Part shown: piece after piece, positions 1 through 6,610 of the stretch
Layout: each line of letters begins with the position of its first letter
Position numbering within the stretch: the stretch's first letter is position 1
Assembly: GCA_964627045.1 (NCBI GenBank)
Contig: CAZVIK010000081.1
Span: 1 to 16,184 of the forward strand
Direction: 5' to 3'
Length of the DNA: 16,184 nucleotides
DNA from: CAZVIK01 sp964627045
Lineage (GTDB): Bacteria > Acidobacteriota > Terriglobia > Bryobacterales > Bryobacteraceae
Notes under the pieces: generated by a model
Databases searched by the model: none
Seen by the model: only the letters and a program-made list of their open reading frames with translations
Told to the model about the DNA's origin: nothing
Position numbers and translations under genes: made by a program

Positions 1-231
1 AGGACCCGGCTGCTGGAACAACAGGAAGCCCAACAGGCCCTGGTGACTACCTTGGAGGAGACTTGCCGACTCTCGGAGGCTCGCTACAAGGCCGGCATCG
101 ACAGCTACTTGAGCGTTCTGGTTGCTCAACGGTCGCTGTACGGCGCCCAGCAGGGCCTGGTCAATCTCCGTCGGGCCCATCTGAGCAATCTCGTTACCCT
201 GTACAAGGTGTTGGGCGGAGGGGCACAGTAG
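1..231 (+). CDS. TolC/NodT-family outer-membrane efflux protein, C-terminal fragment
   Basis: The reading frame is open from the first base and ends at TAG 229-231, leaving 76 residues of a gene that starts outside the window. The fragment has the look of the last coiled-coil helices of RND-type outer-membrane channel proteins (OprM/CusC/NodT family). A segment with SEARYKAGIDSYLSVLVAQ is followed by RSLYGAQQ, then SNLVTLYKVLGGG at the end. Such proteins form the trimeric outer-membrane duct of tripartite drug or metal efflux pumps. The inner-membrane pump and adaptor genes would be expected upstream, to the left. No convincing terminator follows. The family is clear from the C-terminal motifs; the substrate cannot be told. 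Confidence 0.85.
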   Translation, partial: RTRLLEQQEAQQALVTTLEETCRLSEARYKAGIDSYLSVLVAQRSLYGAQQGLVNLRRAHLSNLVTLYKVLGGGAQ

Positions 232-435
232 GGGGGCCTGGCGGTGCGCTGTCCTTTGGCTTTCGTCGGGACAGGGGCGCCGTTGGATCTTTCAGGCCCT
301 GAGATCCGTTCCCGGGCTTGCAGCGGAACCCGGCCCGGATAGCGCAGTTCCTGTGACTTGCTGAGGGTCTTCTCCAAATCGTGGAATGGCAACCTGCGTG
401 CCCGATGCAATCACGGATGCTGCTTCGACTGGGTA

Positions 436-789
436 CTAGCTGATGAGACTCAAGAACCGCAGGAGCCAGCTCGGAAGCCTCCGCCGCGCGCGCTGACGAA
501 CGGGGTGAAGGCCCGACGCCGCCGGGATGCCCAGTGATCTCATGAGGTCCCGAGATACCGGCGGCGTTGGTGCCGTGAAGCGGACCCCTGAAGTCCGCAT
601 GCGTGACAGCAGGTCGAGTCCAGACTGATCAGCGCCGGTAAGGCCTGAGATGTCCAGTACCGGTTGAGTTCCGTTCGTCGCTGAGACTGCGGTTACCCAA
701 GCGCGCTCAAGTTCGTCTACGCAGGCCCCCATGAGGGTCCCCCTAAGCACGAACCGGCCGCTCGCGACACTCTCGTGGTGAATGTCCAT
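436..789 (-). CDS. STAS-domain (anti-sigma-antagonist-like) protein, copy B1
   Basis: This is a small soluble protein of 117 residues if read from ATG 789-787. An in-frame GTG at 798 would overlap the preceding stop by 4 bp. ATG is preferred because GGTGAG lies just upstream and the related copy B2 aligns from the same point. The fold looks like a STAS domain: a first strand and turn at RFVLRGTLMGACVDEL, a central strand and loop at VLDISGLTGADQSGLDLL, then a helix. STAS proteins commonly bind or antagonise anti-sigma factors through a Ser/Thr in the loop after the central strand; here the loop has T and S. The arginine-rich tail (RQRARRRLPSWLLRF) is unusual. It is probably co-transcribed with STAS gene A1. 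The partner kinase is not seen, so the pathway is unknown. Confidence 0.6.
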   Translation of the reverse strand: MDIHHESVASGRFVLRGTLMGACVDELERAWVTAVSATNGTQPVLDISGLTGADQSGLDLLSRMRTSGVRFTAPTPPVSRDLMRSLGIPAASGLHPVRQRARRRLPSWLLRFLSLIS

Positions 790-794
790 CGTGC

Positions 795-1013
795 TCACCG
801 GCCTGTCGGGCGACGTGTGGCCAGAGCATTCTGCAATTGCCGCACGACATGCATGGTGTACAGGCCCGAACCTCGTAATTGGACCCCTTTCTCCAGAAGA
901 CCTGACAACAACCGGCGACCGCCTTCATCGATCGAAGATACGTCGCGGAGGAAAACGCACAGTTCTTGACCGGCCGCCAAAACCCGGGCACAACACGTCT
1001 CGGCGACAGACAC
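795..1013 (-). CDS. STAS-like protein, copy A1 (start unclear)
   Basis: The open frame on the minus strand ends at TGA 797-795, overlapping or abutting gene B1. It can start at GTG 1013, giving 72 residues. Clear similarity to copy A2 continues in frame upstream to 1094, through FRVFYIDQ and LVIDGELAGDY. There a TGA (1097-1095) closes the frame with no normal start codon. About half of some 72 aligned positions match A2 by eye, including the shared blocks CC, LAAG and LRDVS followed by ID. The order of elements fits a divergent STAS domain: strand, helix, central LRDVS.ID loop, helix. Either a short version is made from GTG, or a non-canonical start is used, or the gene is damaged at its 5' end. 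Function unknown; signalling by protein interaction is the likely role. Confidence 0.45.
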   Translation of the reverse strand: MSVAETCCARVLAAGQELCVFLRDVSSIDEGGRRLLSGLLEKGVQLRGSGLYTMHVVRQLQNALATRRPTGR

Positions 1014-1136
1014 GTAGTCCCCGGCCAGTTCACCGTCGATGACGAGGCTGGTTCCCAGCTTCCCATCTGTTTGGTCGATGTAGAAGACGCGAAATCACCC
1101 CCTCCGCAGGCAGATGCAGGTATGGGGCCACAAACA

Positions 1137-1154
1137 CCCGGCTACAGAGCCGGG
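1137..1154. repeat. Perfect 7-bp stem-loop upstream of STAS gene A1
   Basis: CCCGGCT, four loop bases, then AGCCGGG. It lies 43 bases upstream of the open frame of A1. On the minus strand it is followed by a T/G-rich stretch, so it could be a leader hairpin, a weak terminator or an operator. No regulator can be assigned. Confidence 0.35.
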
Positions 1155-1634
1155 AACGCACTGCGGACTCAGTCCGGCGCGCTCTGGCACGCGCCGTGCA
1201 TGGAACAGCCTCCAAGCCGGACCACCGGAACGGCGAAAGAGGGTTGAACGAGATCTTAACCGAACGAGGTGGTCCGATAGCATAGTCCGCGGATGCACAG
1301 CGCCATGGACAGCTTCCTCACGCCACGTCCCAGAGCGGCAGCACTGCTGCCATCCGGCGAGCCCCCTGCAAAGGGGATGCCCGAGGACGCAGTCCGCGGC
1401 TCGATCAACCGGGTTGGCGATGACGGCGAGGCGGCGACCCTCGCCGCCGCTTCAATTAGCGGCCGGAAGGAACTGAGGAAACGGCCTGACCCGATCCGGC
1501 CGGCTTCGCAGAACCTGATCTGGAGGCGACATGTCTGCAGCCCTGCCGTCTTCCTCAACATCTGTACCAAGCGGCTTGACCTGCACGACATCGGCGAGCT
1601 GACAGAAGATGCGCACGGCTCAGGCATGCGAATC

Positions 1635-1640
1635 GAGGAA
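1635..1640 (+). promoter_or_regulatory. Ribosome binding site of the radical SAM gene
   Basis: GAGGAA, 11 bases before ATG 1652. The spacing is a little long but acceptable. It supports this start over a later one. Confidence 0.5.
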
Positions 1641-1651
1641 AACGAACACCC

Positions 1652-3463
1652 ATGCGTAAGACAGCGACGTTTCGAGAGCGGACCTCAGACTGCACGTTCA
1701 GTTCTGATGATGGACTGCCAGCATCGAGATCATTGGAGCATGTACAACAACTTGCGGACGGTGGCAAGCTGATTGTACTTGCAGCTCCCCTTACCGAAGC
1801 CGTTGACTATGCAGGCTTCTTTATCCAGATGGGCGTGGCCTCCATGCCCAAGCGGCTGGAGAGCATCTTTAATTCGAAGTACCCCAACTGGAAGGAGGTG
1901 GAGCGCAACGAGGACGGCTCCGCGCGCTACATGCCGGCCGGCCTGCGCACGCTGGAAGCCGCGCTTCTTCGGGAGTATCCGCCAGAGGAGATCGTTGCCT
2001 GCTACCCGAATGACCTGGAGAGATTCGTCGGCCCCAGGACCCGGCTGGTGGCCGTGTCCACGCATAACCCGCTCGGGGTTACGTTCGCGGCTGGCGTGTA
2101 CGCCTCGATCTTCGGCTCCTCACAGGAACCGATCAACTCGCACTACGCAAGGCAACTCTTCGACCGCATTAAGTCGAACCCCCACCGGCCGGGCTTCAAG
2201 GTCATCGTGGGCGGATCGGGAGGATGGCAAATCATCCAGACGGATAGCTACAGCCAACTTGGCGTCGACTGCGTGGTGGAGGGGCGGGGCGAGTCCCCCG
2301 ATACAATTGAGCTTGTCCGGCAGGCGATCCGCGGGGAGCCGCTGCCCCGGCACCTGGTGGCCGGACATCCGAAGGACAGGGACGCCATCCTGGTGTCAGA
2401 AAAACGGACCACCTTCGGCGTAGTCGAGATGACCACCGGCTGCGGCCGCCGCTGCCACTTTTGTGTGCCGGACCTCAGCCCACAACTCGACGTGCCCAAA
2501 GAGAAGATCATGCGGGCCGTCGAGGCCAATATCCGCCAGGGGAATAAGCAGATCTCGCTAGCCACCGAGGATGTGTTCATCTGGGGCCAGGTGCGCACGG
2601 GTGTGCCTTTCTACTTTCCCAACCGCGAAGCGCTGCTCGACCTTTTCTCGGAGATTGCGAATAAGCCGGGTCTGGAGCAACATCTGCTCAGCCACGCAAC
2701 CATCGCCCCGGCAGTGGTCGATCCGCTGTTGATCGAAAAACTGTCGGAGGTCCTGCTAGACAAAAGTCCCATCCACCTGCCGGCGCATAGCAGCCACCCG
2801 CGAAAGAAGATCTTGAGCCCGCTGATTGGCCTGGAGACCGGGTCCGTTCGAATGGCCCGCGCCATCATGCCGAGTAAGGCGGTTCCGTTCTCGATAGATG
2901 ACTGGCCGAGTGTCGTGATCCAGGGCCTGACCGTCCTGAATCGCAACAACTGGTTCCCGGTAATGACACTGATGATCGGCAGCCCCGGAGAGACGGACGA
3001 AGACGTGATGGCGACGCTCGACCTGGTCTACGAGATCGAAAGGCGAGGGCTGTTTGCGTTTCTAGTCCCTTCCATCTTTACCCCGCTTCACGACACCCGT
3101 ATGGAAACTGAGACGGGCGTGACCCAGACACGTGACCTCTCGCCGTTGCAGTGGCAACTGATGATGAAGTGTTGGAGCATGAATCTAAGCCCGGGCCTGC
3201 ACAGTTGGTGGGGTCCCACCGTCTGGAGGCTGGGTGCCATCGCCTTGTGGCTTTACAAGCTGCGCCGTCTGAATGGACCGGCCTTTACCTGGCCGCTGCT
3301 GCTGTTCGCCAATGCCGTCCCTGAACGACTCATGGAGCGCATGGGTAAGATCTATGTCGGCAGGCCGCTCCGCGTGAAGAGCCGGAGGGAACTGCTCGCC
3401 ACCATCAGGCCGCAGCAAAGGAAGTACCTTTGCGCGGACGATGGGGACCTCCCCGACGATTAG
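1652..3463 (+). CDS. Radical SAM protein with N-terminal B12-binding-like domain
   Basis: The protein has 603 residues. ATG 1652 is preceded by GAGGAA at 1635-1640. Residues about 38-230 form a Rossmann-like region of the type found before many radical SAM domains, with VSTHNPLG at 135-142, VIVGG at 184-188 and EGRGE near 212. The canonical DxHxxG cobalamin motif is not seen, so B12 binding is a guess from layout. The radical SAM core starts at TTGCGRRCHFC, with the CxxxCxxC cysteines C264, C268 and C271 that hold the 4Fe-4S cluster and cleave S-adenosylmethionine. MIGSPGET at 441-448 is a typical later core motif. The C-terminal 130 or so residues are Trp- and Arg-rich, with hydrophobic stretches that may touch the membrane. 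Substrate unknown. The gene stands alone, between two STAS cassettes on the opposite strand. Confidence 0.85.
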   Translation: MRKTATFRERTSDCTFSSDDGLPASRSLEHVQQLADGGKLIVLAAPLTEAVDYAGFFIQMGVASMPKRLESIFNSKYPNWKEVERNEDGSARYMPAGLRTLEAALLREYPPEEIVACYPNDLERFVGPRTRLVAVSTHNPLGVTFAAGVYASIFGSSQEPINSHYARQLFDRIKSNPHRPGFKVIVGGSGGWQIIQTDSYSQLGVDCVVEGRGESPDTIELVRQAIRGEPLPRHLVAGHPKDRDAILVSEKRTTFGVVEMTTGCGRRCHFCVPDLSPQLDVPKEKIMRAVEANIRQGNKQISLATEDVFIWGQVRTGVPFYFPNREALLDLFSEIANKPGLEQHLLSHATIAPAVVDPLLIEKLSEVLLDKSPIHLPAHSSHPRKKILSPLIGLETGSVRMARAIMPSKAVPFSIDDWPSVVIQGLTVLNRNNWFPVMTLMIGSPGETDEDVMATLDLVYEIERRGLFAFLVPSIFTPLHDTRMETETGVTQTRDLSPLQWQLMMKCWSMNLSPGLHSWWGPTVWRLGAIALWLYKLRRLNGPAFTWPLLLFANAVPERLMERMGKIYVGRPLRVKSRRELLATIRPQQRKYLCADDGDLPDD

Positions 3464-3629
3464 CCTGAGTTCCGCAAATTCGATTGGCCACCCGAGGGTC
3501 CGAATCGCGCCCTTGCCGCTGCCGAAAACTCAGCACTTGCCATCGGCATTGGCTAAATTCGGCACCGCGACGCTCCGAGCCAGACCCCTGCGCATGCGAC
3601 GGAGGGTGAACGGACGTGATGTGTCGCCG

Positions 3630-3815
3630 CTATTCTCTCACTGCGGCTCCAAGCATCGACACGGCCCAAGAACTGCCGCGTCCTGCAGTAGCGGCGAGCT
3701 TGTCGCAAACTGTCTTGAGGCAGCACGGATGGAGTTCCTGAACCCACCGCCCCTCGAGCGCACCTCGAAGCACGAATCGGAACACGCGGGCGCTGTCATG
3801 CTGATACATTTCCAT
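3630..3815 (-). pseudogene. Truncated STAS-domain gene, copy B2
   Basis: Reading from ATG 3815-3813, the first half is plainly related to B1: FRFVLRGALEGRWVQEL here against GRFVLRGTLMGACVDEL there. It aligns weakly on through SWAVSMLGAA, where B1 has VLDISGLTGA. A TAG at 3632-3630 then ends the frame after 61 residues, in the middle of the central STAS loop. No later frame clearly restores the second half. The ATG lies only 5 bases after the stop of the 145-codon gene, so it sits last in a three-gene operon. It is most likely a decayed gene. A functional half-domain is possible but less likely. Confidence 0.5.
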
Positions 3816-3820
3816 GCTGT

Positions 3821-4258
3821 TCACTCGACATAACTCCACGCCGCCGCTAGGCTCGCCAGCTTCGCAGCCAATGTGTACAGGTCGGCAGCGGGATCGATTC
3901 CGACATTGACCACATTGATGTGGGAGTCCGATCCGCACCGAGCCGCAATCTGAATCAAGCCGTCGTAGGCCAGGATTAAGAAGCGTAAGGGACGCGCGAC
4001 GCTGCCGTGACCATAGATCTCGTCACGTCGTTCCGCAAGAACGAGTACGAGCGGGTCCAGCAGTTCGTCACCGCAACTGCTGGCGCCAACCCAAATCCTG
4101 CCATTCGCCACGTCGCGCGAGACCCAGCGGGGTGCATGCCCGGCTTCTTCGAAGGTGACCCAGCGGATGGCGCGATCGAGGGCAAGAACGTCCGTCACGA
4201 CCAGGATGAAGAGCCCGCTTCCGGCCGGAGTGCAGTGCGTCGGCTGTGTCGAGCTCAT
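3821..4258 (-). CDS. Hypothetical protein of 145 residues between two STAS genes
   Basis: ATG 4258-4256 lies 2 bases after the stop of STAS gene A2, and GGGTAGG just upstream can serve as ribosome site. This tight spacing argues for translational coupling and for a real gene. The first cassette lacks a counterpart. Visible blocks are FILVVTDVLALDRAI near the N-terminus, IWVGASSCGDELLDPLVLVL in the middle, RPLRFLILAYDGLIQIAARC, and an Ala/Leu-rich helix near the end (DLYTLAAKLASLAAAW). No signal peptide or clear membrane segment is seen. The alternating strands and helices could be a small alpha/beta signalling domain, and the C-terminal half is faintly reminiscent of Roadblock/LC7 proteins, but I would not assign it. 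Function unknown. Confidence 0.5.
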   Translation of the reverse strand: MSSTQPTHCTPAGSGLFILVVTDVLALDRAIRWVTFEEAGHAPRWVSRDVANGRIWVGASSCGDELLDPLVLVLAERRDEIYGHGSVARPLRFLILAYDGLIQIAARCGSDSHINVVNVGIDPAADLYTLAAKLASLAAAWSYVE

Positions 4259-4260
4259 GC

Positions 4261-4698
4261 CTACCCTGGCGGTTGTCCTCGTCGGACCTTCGCGACCGAT
4301 TCAGCCGGGCCTGGATTATTGGCCGCGTACTGGATCGCCTTAACGAGGTGTGAGATGTAAACACGGGACGCGTGCAGGCGGACCCCGTGCCCGGCAAGGC
4401 GGCAGAGCAAATCGCGTCCGGCGTCATCGATCGCAGAAACGTCCCTCAATAAAACGGAAAGACGCGCTCCGGCCGCCAAAGCCCGGGAACAGCAGTCCTC
4501 AGTGACTCGAACGTGGTCCCCGACGAATGGGCCGTCCACAATCACGACCGTGCCGGATTGAGCCTCGATCTCGCTAACACGGAAGATAGCGGCATCACCT
4601 CCGACCGATGCCACAGCATTCGGGTGCCCACAGCTATCACAACCATCCCGAACTCGCCGAGATGGCTCAGGTGAGGATCCTCCGAGCAGCGCTTTCAA
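4261..4698 (-). CDS. STAS-like protein, copy A2
   Basis: The frame runs from TTG 4698 to TAG 4263-4261, 145 residues. The conserved part, shared with A1, only begins about residue 38 with AIFRVSEIEAQSG. It continues with DGPFVGDHVRVTEDCC, LAAGARLSVLLRDVSAID, and GVRLHASRVYISHLV. The N-terminal 37 residues have low-complexity, non-conserved sequence and are probably not translated. A strong GGAGGTGAT lies directly before GCC GCT ATC TTC CGT, but no ATG, GTG or TTG follows at the right distance. The true start is therefore unresolved; GTG in the codons before the conserved block is one option. It is the first gene of the cassette A2, 145-residue ORF, truncated B2. A role in protein-interaction signalling is inferred from the STAS-like fold only. 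Confidence 0.5.
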   Translation of the reverse strand: MKALLGGSSPEPSRRVRDGCDSCGHPNAVASVGGDAAIFRVSEIEAQSGTVVIVDGPFVGDHVRVTEDCCSRALAAGARLSVLLRDVSAIDDAGRDLLCRLAGHGVRLHASRVYISHLVKAIQYAANNPGPAESVAKVRRGQPPG

Positions 4699-5056
4699 TG
4701 GCCTTGTGGAAGGACAGCGCCGGCAGCACCAATCATAGCCCCGTCCAATGCCGAGTCAGATGCCGATCCTCGGCGCGAATTGGCGAAACACACGGTGTGG
4801 CGGTTCAGGATCATCATGTCGGTTGCCATAGAAGAGTGCCGCGGAGGGGCATTCAAGTGGGTTTGTAACTACAGTCCAACTCGCAGCCATACGGAGCTGG
4901 CGACAGCCCATACCATCAACGACCGGACGGGTGCAACTCGGATGCGGGATCTGCCAGACCAAGCCGGGCTGTGCTCTCAGCATGTCTCAGTTCTGGGAGC
5001 GCCGCGGCTACGGACGAAAGGGCGGAATGCGGCGGACAGAACCGCCTCATTCCGGT
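4699..5056. other. Gene-poor stretch between STAS cassette 2 and the AlbA_2/ATPase gene
   Basis: About 360 bases with no gene I can name. On the minus strand, 4756-4983 is an open frame of 75 codons (start MLRAQPGLVW, end RQFAPRIGI). Another frame at about 4668-4734 reads LVLPALSFHKAIESAARRIL before a stop, which looks like the tail of a real protein. Both may be remnants of decayed genes. No terminator or clear promoter is seen. Confidence 0.35.
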
Positions 5057-6427
5057 CTAGTCAATCCTGCTACTCTCACTCCGAAAGTACTGACGCCGAG
5101 GATCCTGGGGGCCACTGCCTACTTCGACGACAAGGCCTCGCTGCACCAATTCCGCGAGGCGGGTCCTCGTCGCGCGTGCAGATAGAGCGACCGCCCTTGC
5201 GATCTGAGCCGTCGAGCGGCCTCGACCATCTCCGAGGAGGCGGAGGATTGTCTGGTCCTTCTCGTCAAGTAGAACCGGCCCAGTCGGAACTGTGGAAAGG
5301 ACCGCCCGGAAATGTGCGCCAACCTCCTCCAGGATCGGAGTTGGCAAACCTGCCTCCTGGCAAGCGGCGGTCATGCGCTGGATTCCACTTCCCCATTGCT
5401 CGATGAGGCCGAGTTCGTGAAACACGCGGCCGATCACCCGGTTCCTGAGTTTGGACACGCCCTTTCGGATGTCGTCAATCGTCAATCCCAATGGAAGCAG
5501 ACCCGGGTTCTCAACCTCGATGCGGTCGTCGAATACGGCGACGCGAATGGGAGATCCACGCTCGGCGTAGTCTGCGTGGACTATGGCGTTGATGATCGCT
5601 TCGCGCAGAGCCACGAGCGGCACTGTCCAACGATCCGTACGATGTACCGGCCCGATCACCGCTTCGCGCGACATGTGCTTTTGAACGAATTCGATGGCCT
5701 CCTCAGCAGCCTGGGGCAGGTGGCTCCGGATTTGGGTGCTGTCGGCGAGCCTGGATCGGTCCTTGCCAGTGAACCGCCCGGCATGAACCCAGGCGTCAGG
5801 AAAACGGTCAAACCGATCCTTGCCGAAGAGGAGGTATCCGCCCACGGTCGGGGCGTCGCGGCCTTGGTACTTCGTTGTGATGCGGAGACTTCGGAACGCG
5901 GTGGGTGTTAGCTTCCGTACCGGGGCAAACAACTCGGAAGCAGCTCGGAAGTCGAGTACTTCCGAGTTCATTTCGGGGATGGGTTGCTCATCGAACGAGC
6001 CGACCTGCCCAAACCGCCTCATTTCCTCGACCTGCGCAGTGTCGGCACGCCGAGTTGTGGAGCCCACCCTGACGAAAACGCCGGCATCCGGTCCCAGGCG
6101 AGCGAGGTAGTGTGGGCGGGCGGCGCTGGGATAGACCTGAACGACCAGAACGTGGGTCTTTCGCCAGGGTACGATCTCGATGTCAGGCACCAAACGCGGA
6201 AGGATGGAGTCCACGACCATGTTGGACAGCCGTTCTTCGGCTGCCGAGACATCGGGAACGCCGATCACGCGCCGCGATGCATCCTCGACTCCGACGAGCA
6301 GCACGCCGCCGGCCGTGTTCGCGAACGCCACCAGCGTCTTCAAGAGGCCATCTGGTGTGGAGAGATCGCGCTTGTACTCAAGGGTCTTACCTTCCCGTCG
6401 CTGCAAAAGCGCAATGAGATCCATCAC
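5057..6427 (-). CDS. AlbA_2 (Schlafen-like)/GHKL-ATPase/winged-helix protein
   Basis: The protein has 456 residues, from GTG 6427 (or ATG 6424 next to it). Residues about 10-130 are an AlbA_2 domain, formerly called the divergent AAA-4 or Schlafen-like domain. LEYKRDL at 16-22 and FANTAGG near 35 are its usual motifs. Near residue 273 comes LREAIINAIVHADY, the N-box of a HATPase_c_4 (GHKL) fold, followed by RIEVENPG and later QWGSGIQRM, which bind ATP. The last 70 residues look like a winged helix (STAQIARAVALSARATRTRL). Proteins of this build are usually annotated as ATP-binding or DNA-binding regulators, and some occur in mobile or defence islands; the exact role is unknown. A TATACT box five bases before the GTG suggests a leaderless transcript. 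The gene ends 358 bases from the STAS cassette on the same strand. Confidence 0.85.
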   Translation of the reverse strand: MMDLIALLQRREGKTLEYKRDLSTPDGLLKTLVAFANTAGGVLLVGVEDASRRVIGVPDVSAAEERLSNMVVDSILPRLVPDIEIVPWRKTHVLVVQVYPSAARPHYLARLGPDAGVFVRVGSTTRRADTAQVEEMRRFGQVGSFDEQPIPEMNSEVLDFRAASELFAPVRKLTPTAFRSLRITTKYQGRDAPTVGGYLLFGKDRFDRFPDAWVHAGRFTGKDRSRLADSTQIRSHLPQAAEEAIEFVQKHMSREAVIGPVHRTDRWTVPLVALREAIINAIVHADYAERGSPIRVAVFDDRIEVENPGLLPLGLTIDDIRKGVSKLRNRVIGRVFHELGLIEQWGSGIQRMTAACQEAGLPTPILEEVGAHFRAVLSTVPTGPVLLDEKDQTILRLLGDGRGRSTAQIARAVALSARATRTRLAELVQRGLVVEVGSGPQDPRRQYFRSESSRID

Positions 6428-6432
6428 TCTGC

Positions 6433-6438
6433 AGTATA
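6433..6438 (-). promoter_or_regulatory. Probable -10 box of the AlbA_2/ATPase gene
   Basis: TATACT on the minus strand, five bases before GTG 6427. Transcription starting 6-7 bases downstream would begin at or next to the start codon. No good -35 is visible at 17 bases (CCACGG), and no Shine-Dalgarno sequence sits close to the start. This fits leaderless expression. Confidence 0.4.
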
Positions 6439-6470
6439 CTCTGAAGAAAAGCCTCCCGTGGGACTTCTGA

Positions 6471-6503
6471 GTAGCAATCCGAGTGCTACCACACTTGCTA
6501 CCA
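6471..6503. repeat. Short repeats resembling integrase arm-type sites
   Basis: TGCTACCA occurs twice as a direct repeat at 6484-6491 and 6496-6503, exactly 12 bases apart. GTAGCA at 6471-6476 is an inverted partner. Such paired short repeats about 100 bases from a tRNA-type core are typical of the arm sites bound by tyrosine recombinases. They lie on the side of the core where the integrated element is expected. Confidence 0.4.
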
Positions 6504-6517
6504 AATCCACCAGAAAC

Positions 6518-6534
6518 CAGCCTGAATCAGGCTG
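6518..6534. repeat. Perfect 17-bp palindrome (8-bp arms)
   Basis: CAGCCTGAATCAGGCTG has perfect 8-base arms around one central A. No T-run follows on either strand, so it is not an obvious intrinsic terminator. It lies about 90 bases upstream of the AlbA_2/ATPase gene start and 76 bases before the tRNA fragment. It could be an operator for a dimeric regulator or part of the recombination region. Confidence 0.5.
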
Positions 6535-6610
6535 AAACAAGAGAAACCTCCATGACGTAAGCCTCTGAAAAACATGAACCAGCGTGGACGCAGCACAAGT
6601 CATAGTAGTT

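Larger units (their letters stand above)
1095..1651. other. Non-coding region between STAS cassette 1 and the radical SAM gene
   Basis: This is a divergent intergenic stretch of about 560 bases, and both neighbouring transcripts should start in it. Several ORFs of 60-160 codons cross it on both strands, but none has recognisable sequence or a good ribosome site, so I treat them as chance frames. Visible structure includes a 7-bp inverted repeat with a 4-base loop at 1137-1154 and a short GCACG/CGTGC inverted repeat at 1187-1199. I see no clear promoter hexamers and no riboswitch. Confidence 0.4.

Noticed and set aside
1185..1200. TGGCAC-N5-GTGCA, close to a sigma-54 promoter
   Set aside because: One mismatch in the -12 part, the site overlaps a GCACG/CGTGC inverted repeat, and no gene starts within 450 bases downstream on that strand.
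1300..1651. Cobalamin riboswitch upstream of the B12-like radical SAM gene
   Set aside because: No B12-box-like sequence or matching fold could be seen by eye.
1256..1772. Overlapping plus- and minus-strand frames of 159 and 123 codons before the radical SAM gene
   Set aside because: No family similarity, no ribosome sites, compositional bias only; the plus frame also runs into the radical SAM gene in another frame.
4780..5911. Plus-strand frames of 208 and 199 codons
   Set aside because: The 199-codon frame (5312-5911) lies wholly opposite the AlbA_2/ATPase gene and the 208-codon frame (4780-5406) mostly so. Neither has recognisable domains or a good ribosome site.
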